Positions 25,915-33,544 of a stretch of DNA of 64,000 bases are shown in pieces. Origin of the DNA: DATHZQ01 sp963823505. Lineage in GTDB: Bacteria; Actinomycetota; Acidimicrobiia; Spongiisociales; UBA5794. Each line of letters opens with the position of its first letter. Within the stretch, counting starts at the first letter, position 1. Position numbers and translations under genes: made by a program. Where the stretch lies: the NCBI GenBank assembly GCA_963823505.1, contig CAWGLY010000005.1, positions 1,116,001 to 1,180,000 of the forward strand, read 5' to 3'. Under the pieces are notes generated by a model, which saw only the letters and a program-made list of their open reading frames with translations, was not told the origin of the DNA and ran no database searches.

Positions 25915-26292
25915 TCAGACCGGAATAGCAATCCGATGACGATGCTGGAGCCGGAGCCGCAACAGAGCCGCTGCCCAGGCCTGATCGTCTTCACCATGGT
26001 CCCATGTCCAAGTGTCCGCGCGTTCCCAGCGGGATGCTCCTTCTGTAGCGCATTCGGCCTGAGTCACAGCGCATTCTGGGGTATGCATCAGCAGCCGATC
26101 ACGTTGCCGATCCCTCTGCGGCCCGTCGGCTGCCGCAGGGGCCTCGTCGTTGACGCGGAGCTGTCGATGCTCCTGTTCTTGGATCCGTGCCCGGTCCTGA
26201 TGCTCGCTTTCGCCCTGATCTGCGTTGACCGCAGCTACGGACATCAACCCAAGTACGAGAGTGGCTGCGGCGACGACGGCTATCCGTCTCAT
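25915..26292 (-). CDS. Secreted or exported 125-residue protein of unknown function
   Basis: The start at 26292 has a strong GAGGAGGAACC ribosome site. Residues 1-24 form a signal peptide (RRIAVVAAATLVLGLMSVAAVNA). The mature part is rich in charged residues (QGESEHQDRARIQEQEHRQ), then has two cysteines spaced 7 apart (CAVTQAEC), a WERADTWTWDHG stretch and a His/Arg-rich end. I recognise no domain. It lies 21 bases upstream of the sigma gene on the same strand and may be co-expressed with, or be a target of, that regulator. Confidence 0.6.
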   Translation of the reverse strand: MRRIAVVAAATLVLGLMSVAAVNADQGESEHQDRARIQEQEHRQLRVNDEAPAAADGPQRDRQRDRLLMHTPECAVTQAECATEGASRWERADTWTWDHGEDDQAWAAALLRLRLQHRHRIAIPV

Positions 26293-26444
26293 GGTTCCTC
26301 CTCTTCGAGTGAGTTCCCTACCTTGGAGACGCCGCAGCATTCGCAGATTCGACGGGGTCGAGAGATTCTCGCGACGATTCTTCGAGCTTCGCTCGATGCG
26401 GCTCGTGCGGCCTGAATCTGCCTGTCACTCGGTAACGTGGGCAC

Positions 26445-27071
26445 GTGCATCAGAACGTCACCGCCAATCTGCGGGCGGCATACGACGCCGACGCCGCCCG
26501 GCGAGGAGCGCGCAGCCTCGACCGTTGGCGTCAAGCCATCGTCGACCGTTACCTCGATCGTCTCGACGAGCGCTCCCTCAGCAACGTGCTCGACGCGGGT
26601 TGCGGCACCGGCCAACTCGCCGCCTACATGATCGGTCGCGACTTTGCGGTATCCGCCGTGGACCTGTCGCCCGGCAATGTGGAGGCGTGCCGCCACCGCG
26701 GCGTCGACGCACACGTGGGTGACTTCTCCGCACTGCGGTACGACGAGCAGAGCTTCGACGGCGTGATCGCCTTCAATTCGCTGCTGCACGTCCCCAAGGA
26801 AGACCTTGCGACCATCGTCGCCGAGCTTCGCCGTGTCGTGACAGCCGGCGGGTTGCTGCAGGTCGTCGTGTGGGGTGGAATCGACTTCGAAGGCCCCCAC
26901 GACCATGACTGGCTCGACCCGGCCCGGTTCTTCTCGTTCTTCTCCGATGCCTCGTTCCTGGAGCTCGAGTTTCCCGGCCTCCGCCGGCTCGAAACGGTGA
27001 TTCTCCACGAGCACGCCGAGCCGGACGGCTACCGGCTGCATCCTCAGGCGATGCTGCTGGAGGCAACATGA
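26445..27071 (+). CDS. SAM-dependent methyltransferase, twin 1
   Basis: The 208-residue class I methyltransferase has the SAM loop VLDAGCGTGQLAAYM, motif II AVDLSPGNVEACR and HVGDFSALRYDEQSFDGVIAFNSLLHVPK, then a Trp-rich VVVWGG segment. It is paralogous to the following gene over its whole length. The GTG start at 26445 is 10 bases after a TAACGT -10-like sequence, so the message may be leaderless. The substrate is unknown; the fold suits a small molecule. Confidence 0.85.
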   Translation: MHQNVTANLRAAYDADAARRGARSLDRWRQAIVDRYLDRLDERSLSNVLDAGCGTGQLAAYMIGRDFAVSAVDLSPGNVEACRHRGVDAHVGDFSALRYDEQSFDGVIAFNSLLHVPKEDLATIVAELRRVVTAGGLLQVVVWGGIDFEGPHDHDWLDPARFFSFFSDASFLELEFPGLRRLETVILHEHAEPDGYRLHPQAMLLEAT

Positions 27072-27715
27072 GGTTGCGCCCCGGTCCCCCGCCGGACGAC
27101 TTTCGAGCCTCACTCGCTCTGTCCTATGACGCCGTTGCGGCTGCACGTGAGGAGATGGGCGAAGCGGACTGGCGCTGGCCGATTGCTGAAGACTTCCTCG
27201 GTCGGATGCGCAACGAAGACAAGGCTCGGCTGCTGGAGATCGGCGCTGGTGTCGGATTCACTTCCCGCTGGTTCGCCGACAGCGGGATCGACGTCGTCGC
27301 CACCGATCTGTCGCCTGCACAGGTGGAGCTGTGCCGGGCGAAAGGCCTGGAGGCGCATGTGCGCGACATGTATCGCCTGGCGTTTCCCGCAGAGAGCTTC
27401 GATGCCGTCTGGGCGATGAACTGCGTCCACCACGTCCCTTCGGCCGAGTTCGAAGATGTGCTGGCCGGCATCGCTGAGGTGTTGACGCCCGGCGGGCTCT
27501 TCTACCTCGGAGTCTGGGGCGGCAAGGACCAAGAGGGCATCTACGACGACGATTTCTACCCGCCGCCCCGTTTCTTCGCCCTCCGCAGCGACGCCAGACT
27601 CCGTGAGGCCGTCGAGTCCGTATTCACCGTCGAGTCGTTCGAGACGTTCCTGCCGGAGACCGACAAGGACGACGACGGCCTCCACATGCAATCACTGCTC
27701 CTCCGCAGGCCGTGA
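27068..27715 (+). CDS. SAM-dependent methyltransferase, twin 2
   Basis: The 215-residue methyltransferase shares with twin 1 the pattern LLEIGAGVGF, ATDLSPAQVELCRAKGLEAHVRD, then HHVPS, a GVWGG segment and PPRFF. The start overlaps the previous stop by four bases, so the twins are translationally coupled and arose by tandem duplication. It is followed by an alkyltransferase-like gene with a GTGA overlap. The substrate is unknown. Confidence 0.85.
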   Translation: MRLRPGPPPDDFRASLALSYDAVAAAREEMGEADWRWPIAEDFLGRMRNEDKARLLEIGAGVGFTSRWFADSGIDVVATDLSPAQVELCRAKGLEAHVRDMYRLAFPAESFDAVWAMNCVHHVPSAEFEDVLAGIAEVLTPGGLFYLGVWGGKDQEGIYDDDFYPPPRFFALRSDARLREAVESVFTVESFETFLPETDKDDDGLHMQSLLLRRP

Positions 27716-27990
27716 CCGAGTCGCGGCAGGATTTCACCGAGGCAGTGATCCAGGTGATCAAAGCGATCCCGCAAGGTCACGTCATGGCCTACGGCGAGAT
27801 CGCCGAGGAGGCCGGCTACCCGGGCGCTGCTCGCGCCGTCGGCAACGTGGTGCGCACGGTCCCCGGCCTCCCCTGGTGGCGGGTCGTCACCGCCACCGGC
27901 CGCCTGGTCCCCCACCACACGAAGGAGCACGCCGAGCGTCTCCGCGCCGAAGGCGTCACAGTCGAGAAGGGCCGCGTCGCTCGCGGATGA
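27712..27990 (+). CDS. Alkyltransferase-like protein (ATL/MGMT family)
   Basis: The 92-residue protein matches the DNA-binding half of O6-alkylguanine transferases (VIQVIKAIPQGHVMAYGEIAEEAG, AARAVGNVVRTVP). The catalytic PCHRV motif is PWWRV, so the acceptor Cys is missing. Family knowledge: ATL proteins bind O6-alkylguanine and hand the lesion to nucleotide excision repair. The GTG start at 27712 overlaps the upstream stop. Confidence 0.9.
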   Translation: MTESRQDFTEAVIQVIKAIPQGHVMAYGEIAEEAGYPGAARAVGNVVRTVPGLPWWRVVTATGRLVPHHTKEHAERLRAEGVTVEKGRVARG

Positions 27991-28027
27991 CACGACTCGT
28001 TGCCTGCAGAGCCCGTAGTCTGCCGTC

Positions 28028-29344
28028 ATGGCTTCTCACTCCATCACCGAGCTGATCGAACGGAAACGGGACGGTGGCGAGCTGTCCGCCGACGAGCTGC
28101 GGTGGATCATCGCGCAGTACACGGCCGATCGACTCCCCGACTATCAGATGTCATCGCTGCTGATGGCGATCTTCTTCTGCGGGATGACTTCCGACGAGCT
28201 TGCGGTCTGGACCGAGGCCATGCTCTACAGCGGCGAGGTGCTCGACTTCGACCATCTGCCTGCTCCCAAGGTCGACAAACACTCGACAGGGGGCGTGGGT
28301 GACAAGGTCAGCATCCCGCTGGCGCCGATGGTGGCCGCTTGCGGCATCGCCGTGCCCATGATGTCGGGCCGTGGCCTCGGCCACACCGGAGGCACCCTCG
28401 ACAAGCTCGAGTCGATCCCCGGATTTCGCACCGCACTGGACCCCGACGAGTTCCGGCGCGTGCTCGAGAAGCACCACCTGGTGCTGGCCGGCCAATCCGA
28501 GACATTGGTTCCCGCCGACCGGCGGATCTATGCGCTCCGTGACGCGACGGGGACCGTCCCCTCGGTCCCGCTCATCTCCTCCTCCATCATGTCGAAGAAG
28601 CTGGCCGAAGGGCTGGATGCGCTGGTGCTCGACGTCAAGGTGGGGTCGGGAGCGTTCATGAAAGACGAAGCATCGGCACGAATCCTCGCCGAAACCATGG
28701 TCGGGATCGGCGCATCCCACGACACTCCCGTCGTTGCGCTGTTGACCAACATGAACCAGCCGCTCGGCAACGAGATCGGCAACGCCAACGAGATCGCAGA
28801 GTCCCTTGACATACTGCGAGGTGGCGGCCCGCACGACATGGTCGACATCACTTACAGGCTCGCCGTCGAGATGCTGCTGGCCGGCGGACTGACCAGGGAT
28901 CCCGCCGAGGCAAGGCAGCGGCTGGAAGCTGCCGTTGCGTCGGGTGCCGCAATGGACAAATTCGCCGAAGTGATCGCCGAGCAGGGCGGCAACGCCAACG
29001 TGGTGGTGAACCGATCCCTCCTCCCTGTTGCGAGTTCGCGACATGAGGTGATGGCGCCACGGGACGGAGTGGTCACTCGCTGTGATGCGCTCGATCTCGG
29101 ACTCGCCGCAGTCCGCCTCGGCGGAGGGCGTCAGGCCAAGGAGGACGACGTCGACCCCGCCGTCGGCATCACGCTTCATCACAAGGTCGGGGCGGCCGTC
29201 GCCGAGGGCGCCGTGCTGGCGACCGTCGCCTACAACGACGAGGGCCGACTCGCTTCGGCGCTGCCCTACATCCAACGGGCTTGGGAAATCGGCGACGAGC
29301 CCGCAGCCCCGACCCCGCTGATCATCGGCGAAGTCCGGGCCTGA
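28028..29344 (+). CDS. deoA: Thymidine / pyrimidine-nucleoside phosphorylase
   Basis: The 438-residue protein has the signature KVDKHSTGGVGDKVSIPLAP at about 81-100 (phosphate and nucleoside site), then SGRGLGHTGGTLDKLESIPGF, and the C-terminal domain with GVVTRCDALDLGLAAVRLGGGR. It splits thymidine, deoxyuridine or uridine into base and sugar 1-phosphate. In this genome the free base could feed the pyrimidine-degrading cluster at 50700-64000, and the cytidine deaminase at 33128 could supply uridine; this link is inferred. Confidence 0.93.
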   Translation: MASHSITELIERKRDGGELSADELRWIIAQYTADRLPDYQMSSLLMAIFFCGMTSDELAVWTEAMLYSGEVLDFDHLPAPKVDKHSTGGVGDKVSIPLAPMVAACGIAVPMMSGRGLGHTGGTLDKLESIPGFRTALDPDEFRRVLEKHHLVLAGQSETLVPADRRIYALRDATGTVPSVPLISSSIMSKKLAEGLDALVLDVKVGSGAFMKDEASARILAETMVGIGASHDTPVVALLTNMNQPLGNEIGNANEIAESLDILRGGGPHDMVDITYRLAVEMLLAGGLTRDPAEARQRLEAAVASGAAMDKFAEVIAEQGGNANVVVNRSLLPVASSRHEVMAPRDGVVTRCDALDLGLAAVRLGGGRQAKEDDVDPAVGITLHHKVGAAVAEGAVLATVAYNDEGRLASALPYIQRAWEIGDEPAAPTPLIIGEVRA

Positions 29345-29426
29345 GGGCCGCCCGCCGCTGGCGGATTTGAGCAAGCCCTCACAATCGGCGACCATCTCCG
29401 AAACTCATCGGAGAGGAGCCCGACTC

Positions 29427-29444
29427 ATGAAGGTGTCCGCATGA
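29427..29444 (+). other. Possible 5-codon leader peptide before etfB
   Basis: ATG AAG GTG TCC GCA TGA encodes MKVSA and its stop overlaps the etfB ATG (ATGA). GAGAGGAG at 29411-29418 lies 8 bases upstream, while etfB itself has only the weaker AAGGTG. A 6-bp hairpin (CTCCGA / TCGGAG, 29396-29413) precedes it. Coupled translation of etfB is possible. Confidence 0.3.
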
Positions 29445-30205
29445 AGATCGCCGTCTGCGCCAAGCAGATTCCCGACCCGGCGACTCCGTACGAGCTCGAC
29501 CCGACTACGCACTTCGTCGTGCGCCCGGACGACCAGGTCCTCGACGACACGGACCGGTACGGCATCGAAGTCGCGCTCCAGCTCGCCGAGGCCGCAGGCG
29601 ACGATTCCACCGTCACCGTTGTCTCGATGTCGCCCTCCGGCTCTCTCCAGGGCATTCGCCAGGCGCTCGCCATGGGCGCAGCCAAGGCGGTCATCATCGA
29701 CGATGCCGAGCTGCGGGGTGCGGACGCACTCACCACGGCCAGGGTCCTCGCCGCTGCCATCGCCCGCGAGGAAGCCGACGTCGTCATCGCTGGGACCGAG
29801 TCCACCGACGGCTACACCGGAGTCGTCCCCCAGCAGATGGCCGAGCTCCTCGACGTGCCGTCGCTCACGTTTGCCCGCAAGGTGGAGCACATCGAGGGCG
29901 GGATTCGCATCGAGCGGCAGACCGCAGCCGGATACGACGTGGTCGAGGCCTCGACGCCGCTGCTGCTCTCGGTGACATCCGGTGTCGTCGAGCCTCGCTA
30001 CCCGACCTTCAAAGGGATCATGCAGGCCAAGTCGAAGCCCATCGACAAGCTGACGGCTGCCGACCTCGCCGTCGACACCGCCAGCCAGCAGCAGATCGCA
30101 GCGGTCGAGCCCGTTCCTGCCCGGAAAGCCGGTGAGGTCGTTGTGGACGAGGGTGATGCCTTCGAGCGCATCGTTGCCCTCCTCGAGCAAGTGAAGGTGA
30201 TCTGA
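29441..30205 (+). CDS. etfB: Electron transfer flavoprotein beta subunit
   Basis: The 254-residue subunit starts MKIAVCAKQIPDP and shows the AMGAAKAVIIDDAEL and ADVVIAGTESTDGYTGVVPQQMAELL motifs of EtfB. With EtfA it accepts electrons from acyl-CoA dehydrogenases and passes them to ETF:quinone oxidoreductase. It is spaced one base from etfA. Confidence 0.95.
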   Translation: MKIAVCAKQIPDPATPYELDPTTHFVVRPDDQVLDDTDRYGIEVALQLAEAAGDDSTVTVVSMSPSGSLQGIRQALAMGAAKAVIIDDAELRGADALTTARVLAAAIAREEADVVIAGTESTDGYTGVVPQQMAELLDVPSLTFARKVEHIEGGIRIERQTAAGYDVVEASTPLLLSVTSGVVEPRYPTFKGIMQAKSKPIDKLTAADLAVDTASQQQIAAVEPVPARKAGEVVVDEGDAFERIVALLEQVKVI

Positions 30206-30206
30206 G

Positions 30207-31160
30207 ATGGCGTATCTGGTCTTTGCAGACGGCACCGGCGACGGTGTCTCCACAGCGGCTCTCGAGGGATTGACCAAGGTCCGCGGGTTCGGCGAAGCGG
30301 CCGTCTTCCACGTTGGGCCGGCTTCCGAGGAGGCTTTCGCCGCATACGGTGCCCACGGTGCGGTGCGGGTCCATCATCTCGACACCGATCATGCTCTGCC
30401 ATCGTCGCAGGCCGCCGCCGCCCTCGCCGACCTGATCGAAGCAGGCGGCGTCGATCTCGTGCTGTTCTCCATGGGCAACCTGGACCGCGACGTCGCCGGC
30501 CGGCTGTCGGCTCGCACGGGCACTCCGGTGCTGTCCAACGCCGTCGATGTCGCCGTGGACGGCGGCTCGGTGGTCGTCACCAACGAGATCCTCGGCGGAA
30601 CAACACGGGTACGCACCGCAGCGACGGCAGACCGAGCGGCCGTGGTCGTCGCCCGACCGAAGGCGTTCCCTGCCGAACCAAGTGGTGGCGGGGCACCGGC
30701 GGTCGCTGCAGTTGCCGTGCCGGATGTCGGCCATGCTGGAAGCGCAACTGTCACCGAGCGGCACGTCGAAGAGAGCCAGGGTCCCGATCTGGGTGCAGCG
30801 GCCATTGTCGTGTCCGGCGGGCGCGGCCTCGGCAGCGCCGACAAGTTCGTCATCGTGGAGGAGCTTGCAGGGCTGCTGGGCGGCGCCGTCGGCGCCACCC
30901 GTGCAGTCGTCGACTCCGGCTGGGTGCCCTACGCCCTCCAGGTCGGTCAAACCGGCAAGACCGTCAAGCCCGACGTCTACATCGCATGCGGGATCTCCGG
31001 AGCGATGCAGCATGTGGTCGGCATGAAGGACTCGACCACGATCATCGCCGTCAACAAGGATGCGGAAGCCCCGATCTTCGGCCTGTCCGACCTCGGCGTC
31101 GTAGGCGATGTGCACAAGGTGGTCCCCGCCCTGATCGAGGCCCTCAAGGCACGGGGGTAG
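30207..31160 (+). CDS. etfA: Electron transfer flavoprotein alpha subunit
   Basis: The 317-residue subunit has the C-terminal FAD domain with VGATRAVVDSGWVPYALQVG, VKPDVYIACGISGAMQHVVGM and VNKDAEAPIF, as in all EtfA proteins. The N-terminal domain starts MAYLVFADGTGDG. It forms a heterodimer with EtfB in the cytoplasm. It converges on the antiporter gene across a hairpin-rich gap. Confidence 0.95.
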   Translation: MAYLVFADGTGDGVSTAALEGLTKVRGFGEAAVFHVGPASEEAFAAYGAHGAVRVHHLDTDHALPSSQAAAALADLIEAGGVDLVLFSMGNLDRDVAGRLSARTGTPVLSNAVDVAVDGGSVVVTNEILGGTTRVRTAATADRAAVVVARPKAFPAEPSGGGAPAVAAVAVPDVGHAGSATVTERHVEESQGPDLGAAAIVVSGGRGLGSADKFVIVEELAGLLGGAVGATRAVVDSGWVPYALQVGQTGKTVKPDVYIACGISGAMQHVVGMKDSTTIIAVNKDAEAPIFGLSDLGVVGDVHKVVPALIEALKARG

Positions 31161-31167
31161 CTGCGGG

Positions 31168-31253
31168 GGTTGCACGGACGCAGACCGCCCCGATTCCCCT
31201 CCCTTCGATACGGGGAGGCGTGCCGGAGGCGGGGAGGGTCTCAGCGTGCAACC
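31168..31253. terminator. Hairpin-rich gap between convergent genes
   Basis: Nine-base arms GGTTGCACG (31168-31176) and CGTGCAACC (31245-31253) enclose a shorter stem, CCTCCC...GGGAGG (31198-31218). The gap lies between etfA (plus) and the antiporter (minus), where a two-way terminator is expected. No U-tract is clear. Confidence 0.4.
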
Positions 31254-31331
31254 ACCCACTCCTGCGGGATAGCGGGTTGGCTGTAGGGGGCAAAACCTCG
31301 CCTCGGGCGAGCGGTCGTGCCCCAACGGCGG

Positions 31332-32270
31332 TCAGGCCAGGAACGGAACGAAGGCGATGTAGGCGACGACGAGCACGATGCCTTCGCGGCGGGTCACCAC
31401 ATGGCCGGTCCGCATCACGAGCAGGGCGAGCGTCGCGACCGCAATCGCAGCAATGACGCCGGCAGACGTGAGCCGGGGCGCATCCAGCATCCCGGAGCCG
31501 ATCACGCCGACAACACCGCCGACGGCAAGCGCATTGAAGAGGTTCGAGCCGAGCAGGTTGCCAACCAGGAGGTCGGTCTCGCGCCTCCTGGCCGACTGGA
31601 TGACGGTGACCAGTTCGGGCAATGACGTGCCGACGGCTACGAGGGTCGCACCCACAAATCCCCGACCGAGACCCATCTCGTCCGCAACCTCGATCGCACC
31701 CCACAGCAGGACTTGGGCGGCGCCGACCGTGCCGACGAGGCCGAGCACGGTGCGGACTACCTCGGCAGACAGGCGGTGCTCAGAAGGTTGCGCGAGGTCC
31801 TCGACATCTCCGCCGAGCGGATCACTCGGGGAGCGGCGGACGACGACGAACAGTACGGCCGCCATCGCCACGAGAAGCAGTGCACCTTGGACCCTCCCGA
31901 TCCCGGCACCCTGGACGGCGAGCGCAAACGCGGTGACGGCAACCACGGTGAGCGGTCCCTCGCGCAACACCGTGCGTGATGCCACGGTCAACGGCACGAT
32001 GATGGCGCCGATACCCAAGAGCAACGACAGATTCGCGATGTTGGAGCCGACGATGTTGCCGATCGCGATCTCCGGCTCGCCACCAGCGGCAGCGAGCGCC
32101 GATACCAGCAGTTCGGGGGCGCTGGTGCCGAAGCCCACGATGACGACCCCGACGACCAGCGGCGAGATGCGCCGGAGGAGCGCCACCCGGGCTGCACCGA
32201 TGACGAACTGATCGGACGCGACCGCCAGCACGACGAGCCCGCCGAGAATGGCCACCAGCGGCAGCGTCAC
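31332..32270 (-). CDS. Calcium/sodium antiporter, YrbG-like
   Basis: The 312-residue membrane protein has the two inverted alpha repeats of the CaCA family. The first has GFGTSAPELLVS and GNIVGSNIANLSLLLG, the second AVGTSLPELVTV and GNLLGSNLFNALAVGG. Ten helices are predicted. It probably expels Ca2+ in exchange for Na+ or H+. No neighbour suggests a special role. Confidence 0.93.
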   Translation of the reverse strand: MTLPLVAILGGLVVLAVASDQFVIGAARVALLRRISPLVVGVVIVGFGTSAPELLVSALAAAGGEPEIAIGNIVGSNIANLSLLLGIGAIIVPLTVASRTVLREGPLTVVAVTAFALAVQGAGIGRVQGALLLVAMAAVLFVVVRRSPSDPLGGDVEDLAQPSEHRLSAEVVRTVLGLVGTVGAAQVLLWGAIEVADEMGLGRGFVGATLVAVGTSLPELVTVIQSARRRETDLLVGNLLGSNLFNALAVGGVVGVIGSGMLDAPRLTSAGVIAAIAVATLALLVMRTGHVVTRREGIVLVVAYIAFVPFLA

Positions 32271-32440
32271 GGTGCAGGCGCTTCGCGGGCGGGAAGGGCG
32301 AGCGACGCGCTCAGACGGGTCAGGTGGATGTGGTCGAAGCGGTCCATTGCCATCGCGAAGTTACAGGGCGATGGACCGATCCGCAGGCGGCAGTTTCGGC
32401 GTGCCCGGCGGCAGGCTTGCGCCACACCCGATGCGTAGAA

Positions 32441-32456
32441 TCGAACACATGTTCGC
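32441..32456. promoter_or_regulatory. LexA-type SOS box
   Basis: TCGAACACATGTTCGC contains GAAC, 4 bases, GTTC, the actinobacterial LexA core. It overlaps the would-be start codon (ATG 32449) of the HNH relic downstream. As no intact gene follows, it is probably a leftover of damage-linked control. Confidence 0.55.
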
Positions 32457-32692
32457 TGCGCTTCCGGCTTCATGAGCCGACATCGATGCCGCTGAGCACG
32501 AACTCCGCCGCCTCGAGAAGCCCATCGCCCGGGCCGGCGCCGGCAAGCGGAACTGCCGGCCGGGTGGCAACGAAGGATCGCACGAGCCGGATCCCGCCGG
32601 CTGTGCCCGCCCTCGTCCTCCACCGCGACGAAGGATGCATCATCGACGCATGCCGCTCGAGGTATCGCCTCCGACCCCCATCACATCCGCGA
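32449..32692 (+). pseudogene. Relic of a DUF222/HNH endonuclease gene
   Basis: ATG at 32449 opens MFAALPAS, then a TGA. The same frame goes on as ADIDAAEHELRRLEKPIARA, which resembles the N-terminus of actinobacterial DUF222-HNH proteins. In another frame, 32621-32692 encodes HRDEGCIIDACRSRYRLRPP, which resembles the HNH core of that family (RDGGC..x..C.SRYRL..HH). Most of the centre and the end are gone. Hence an internally deleted, frameshifted relic. The assignment is by pattern recall; the family is usually multi-copy in these genomes. Confidence 0.55.
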
Positions 32693-32711
32693 CAGGGCAC
32701 ATGGCGGCCCC

Positions 32712-32785
32712 GGAGTGGCGAGGCAACTCCTGACGAACCAGACGGGTTCCCCTCGACCCACAAGGCCCGCCGCACCGACGGCGGG
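32712..32785. repeat. Diverged repeat copy and terminator-like hairpin
   Basis: Bases 32712-32758 resemble the right part of the 74-bp unit at 1702 (GCAACTCC, GGTTCCCCTCGACC shared) but with many differences. A 7-bp stem CCCGCCG / CGGCGGG (32766-32785) follows. It lies just past the end of the long minus-strand housekeeping run and may terminate it. Confidence 0.4.
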
Positions 32786-32827
32786 TCTGAACGGCGCGGT
32801 CCCGACCTCCCGTGAGCTGAGGGCGGT

Positions 32828-33055
32828 TCAGGCGGCGTCGTTGTGGGCGGGAGCGTCCTTGCCCTTGAGTTTGGCGACGGCGCCGACGGCGACCGCGACC
32901 AGCAAGGCGACAACCAACAGTTTGAACAGACTGCGGCCGAGACGGCGAGTGGATTCCGATTCACCGACCACATCACTCGCAAGAGCCACGGCCCCAAGGG
33001 CCAGCTCGGCGACGGTGTCTGCGGTGGCCTCGACGACATCAACTGCGGTTTCCAC
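32828..33055 (-). CDS. Small single-helix membrane protein
   Basis: The 75-residue protein has a helical, acidic N-terminal half (VDVVEATADTVAELALGAVALASDVVGESES), one membrane helix (FKLLVVALLVAVAVGAVAKL) and a polar tail. The GTG start at 33055 is supported by GGAGG 7 bases upstream. It lies about 70 bases after cdd on the same strand. Function unknown. Confidence 0.6.
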   Translation of the reverse strand: METAVDVVEATADTVAELALGAVALASDVVGESESTRRLGRSLFKLLVVALLVAVAVGAVAKLKGKDAPAHNDAA

Positions 33056-33127
33056 GGAGTACCTCCAAGAGGGGTTGCAGCTGCCATGCTAGGTGGGCTC
33101 GTCGTGCTGGCAATTGCCCTGTCGTGG

Positions 33128-33544
33128 CTACTGGAGCGACTCGGGACCGAACGAGTGCGGCAGCAAATCCTCGAGCGTGTGCACTCTCATCCGGCCGCCG
33201 GCCCCCTGCACCACGACGTGCTCGACACCAAACTCGCGCATGAGCTGGCGGCAGTTGCCGCAGGGATAGCACTCGTCGGCGTCGAGACAGCCGACGGCCA
33301 CGATCGGGAGTTTCCGCACCCCGGCCGCGGCCGCCGACGTGATCGCATTGGCCTCGGCACAGATCGTTGCCCCATAGGCGGCGTTCTCCACGTTGACGCC
33401 TTGAAACTCCGCACCGCTGTCGCTGACGGCAACCGCACCGACCCTGAAGCGCGAGTAGGGGGCGTAGGCCCGATCGGCGAGGCGTCGTGCACCGTCGAGT
33501 AGCCGGCCCGCCTCATCGGCGGCTGGTGCGTCCGTGGTGCTCAT
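33128..33544 (-). CDS. cdd: Cytidine deaminase
   Basis: The 138-residue homotetramer-type enzyme has the zinc motifs CAEANAI (C and catalytic E) and CYPCGNCRQLM, plus YAPYSRFRVGA for substrate binding and NVENAAYGATICAE. It turns (deoxy)cytidine into (deoxy)uridine. The ATG at 33544 overlaps the ftsY stop by four bases. A short tail (HSFGPESLQ) is typical. Confidence 0.95.
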   Translation of the reverse strand: MSTTDAPAADEAGRLLDGARRLADRAYAPYSRFRVGAVAVSDSGAEFQGVNVENAAYGATICAEANAITSAAAAGVRKLPIVAVGCLDADECYPCGNCRQLMREFGVEHVVVQGAGGRMRVHTLEDLLPHSFGPESLQ

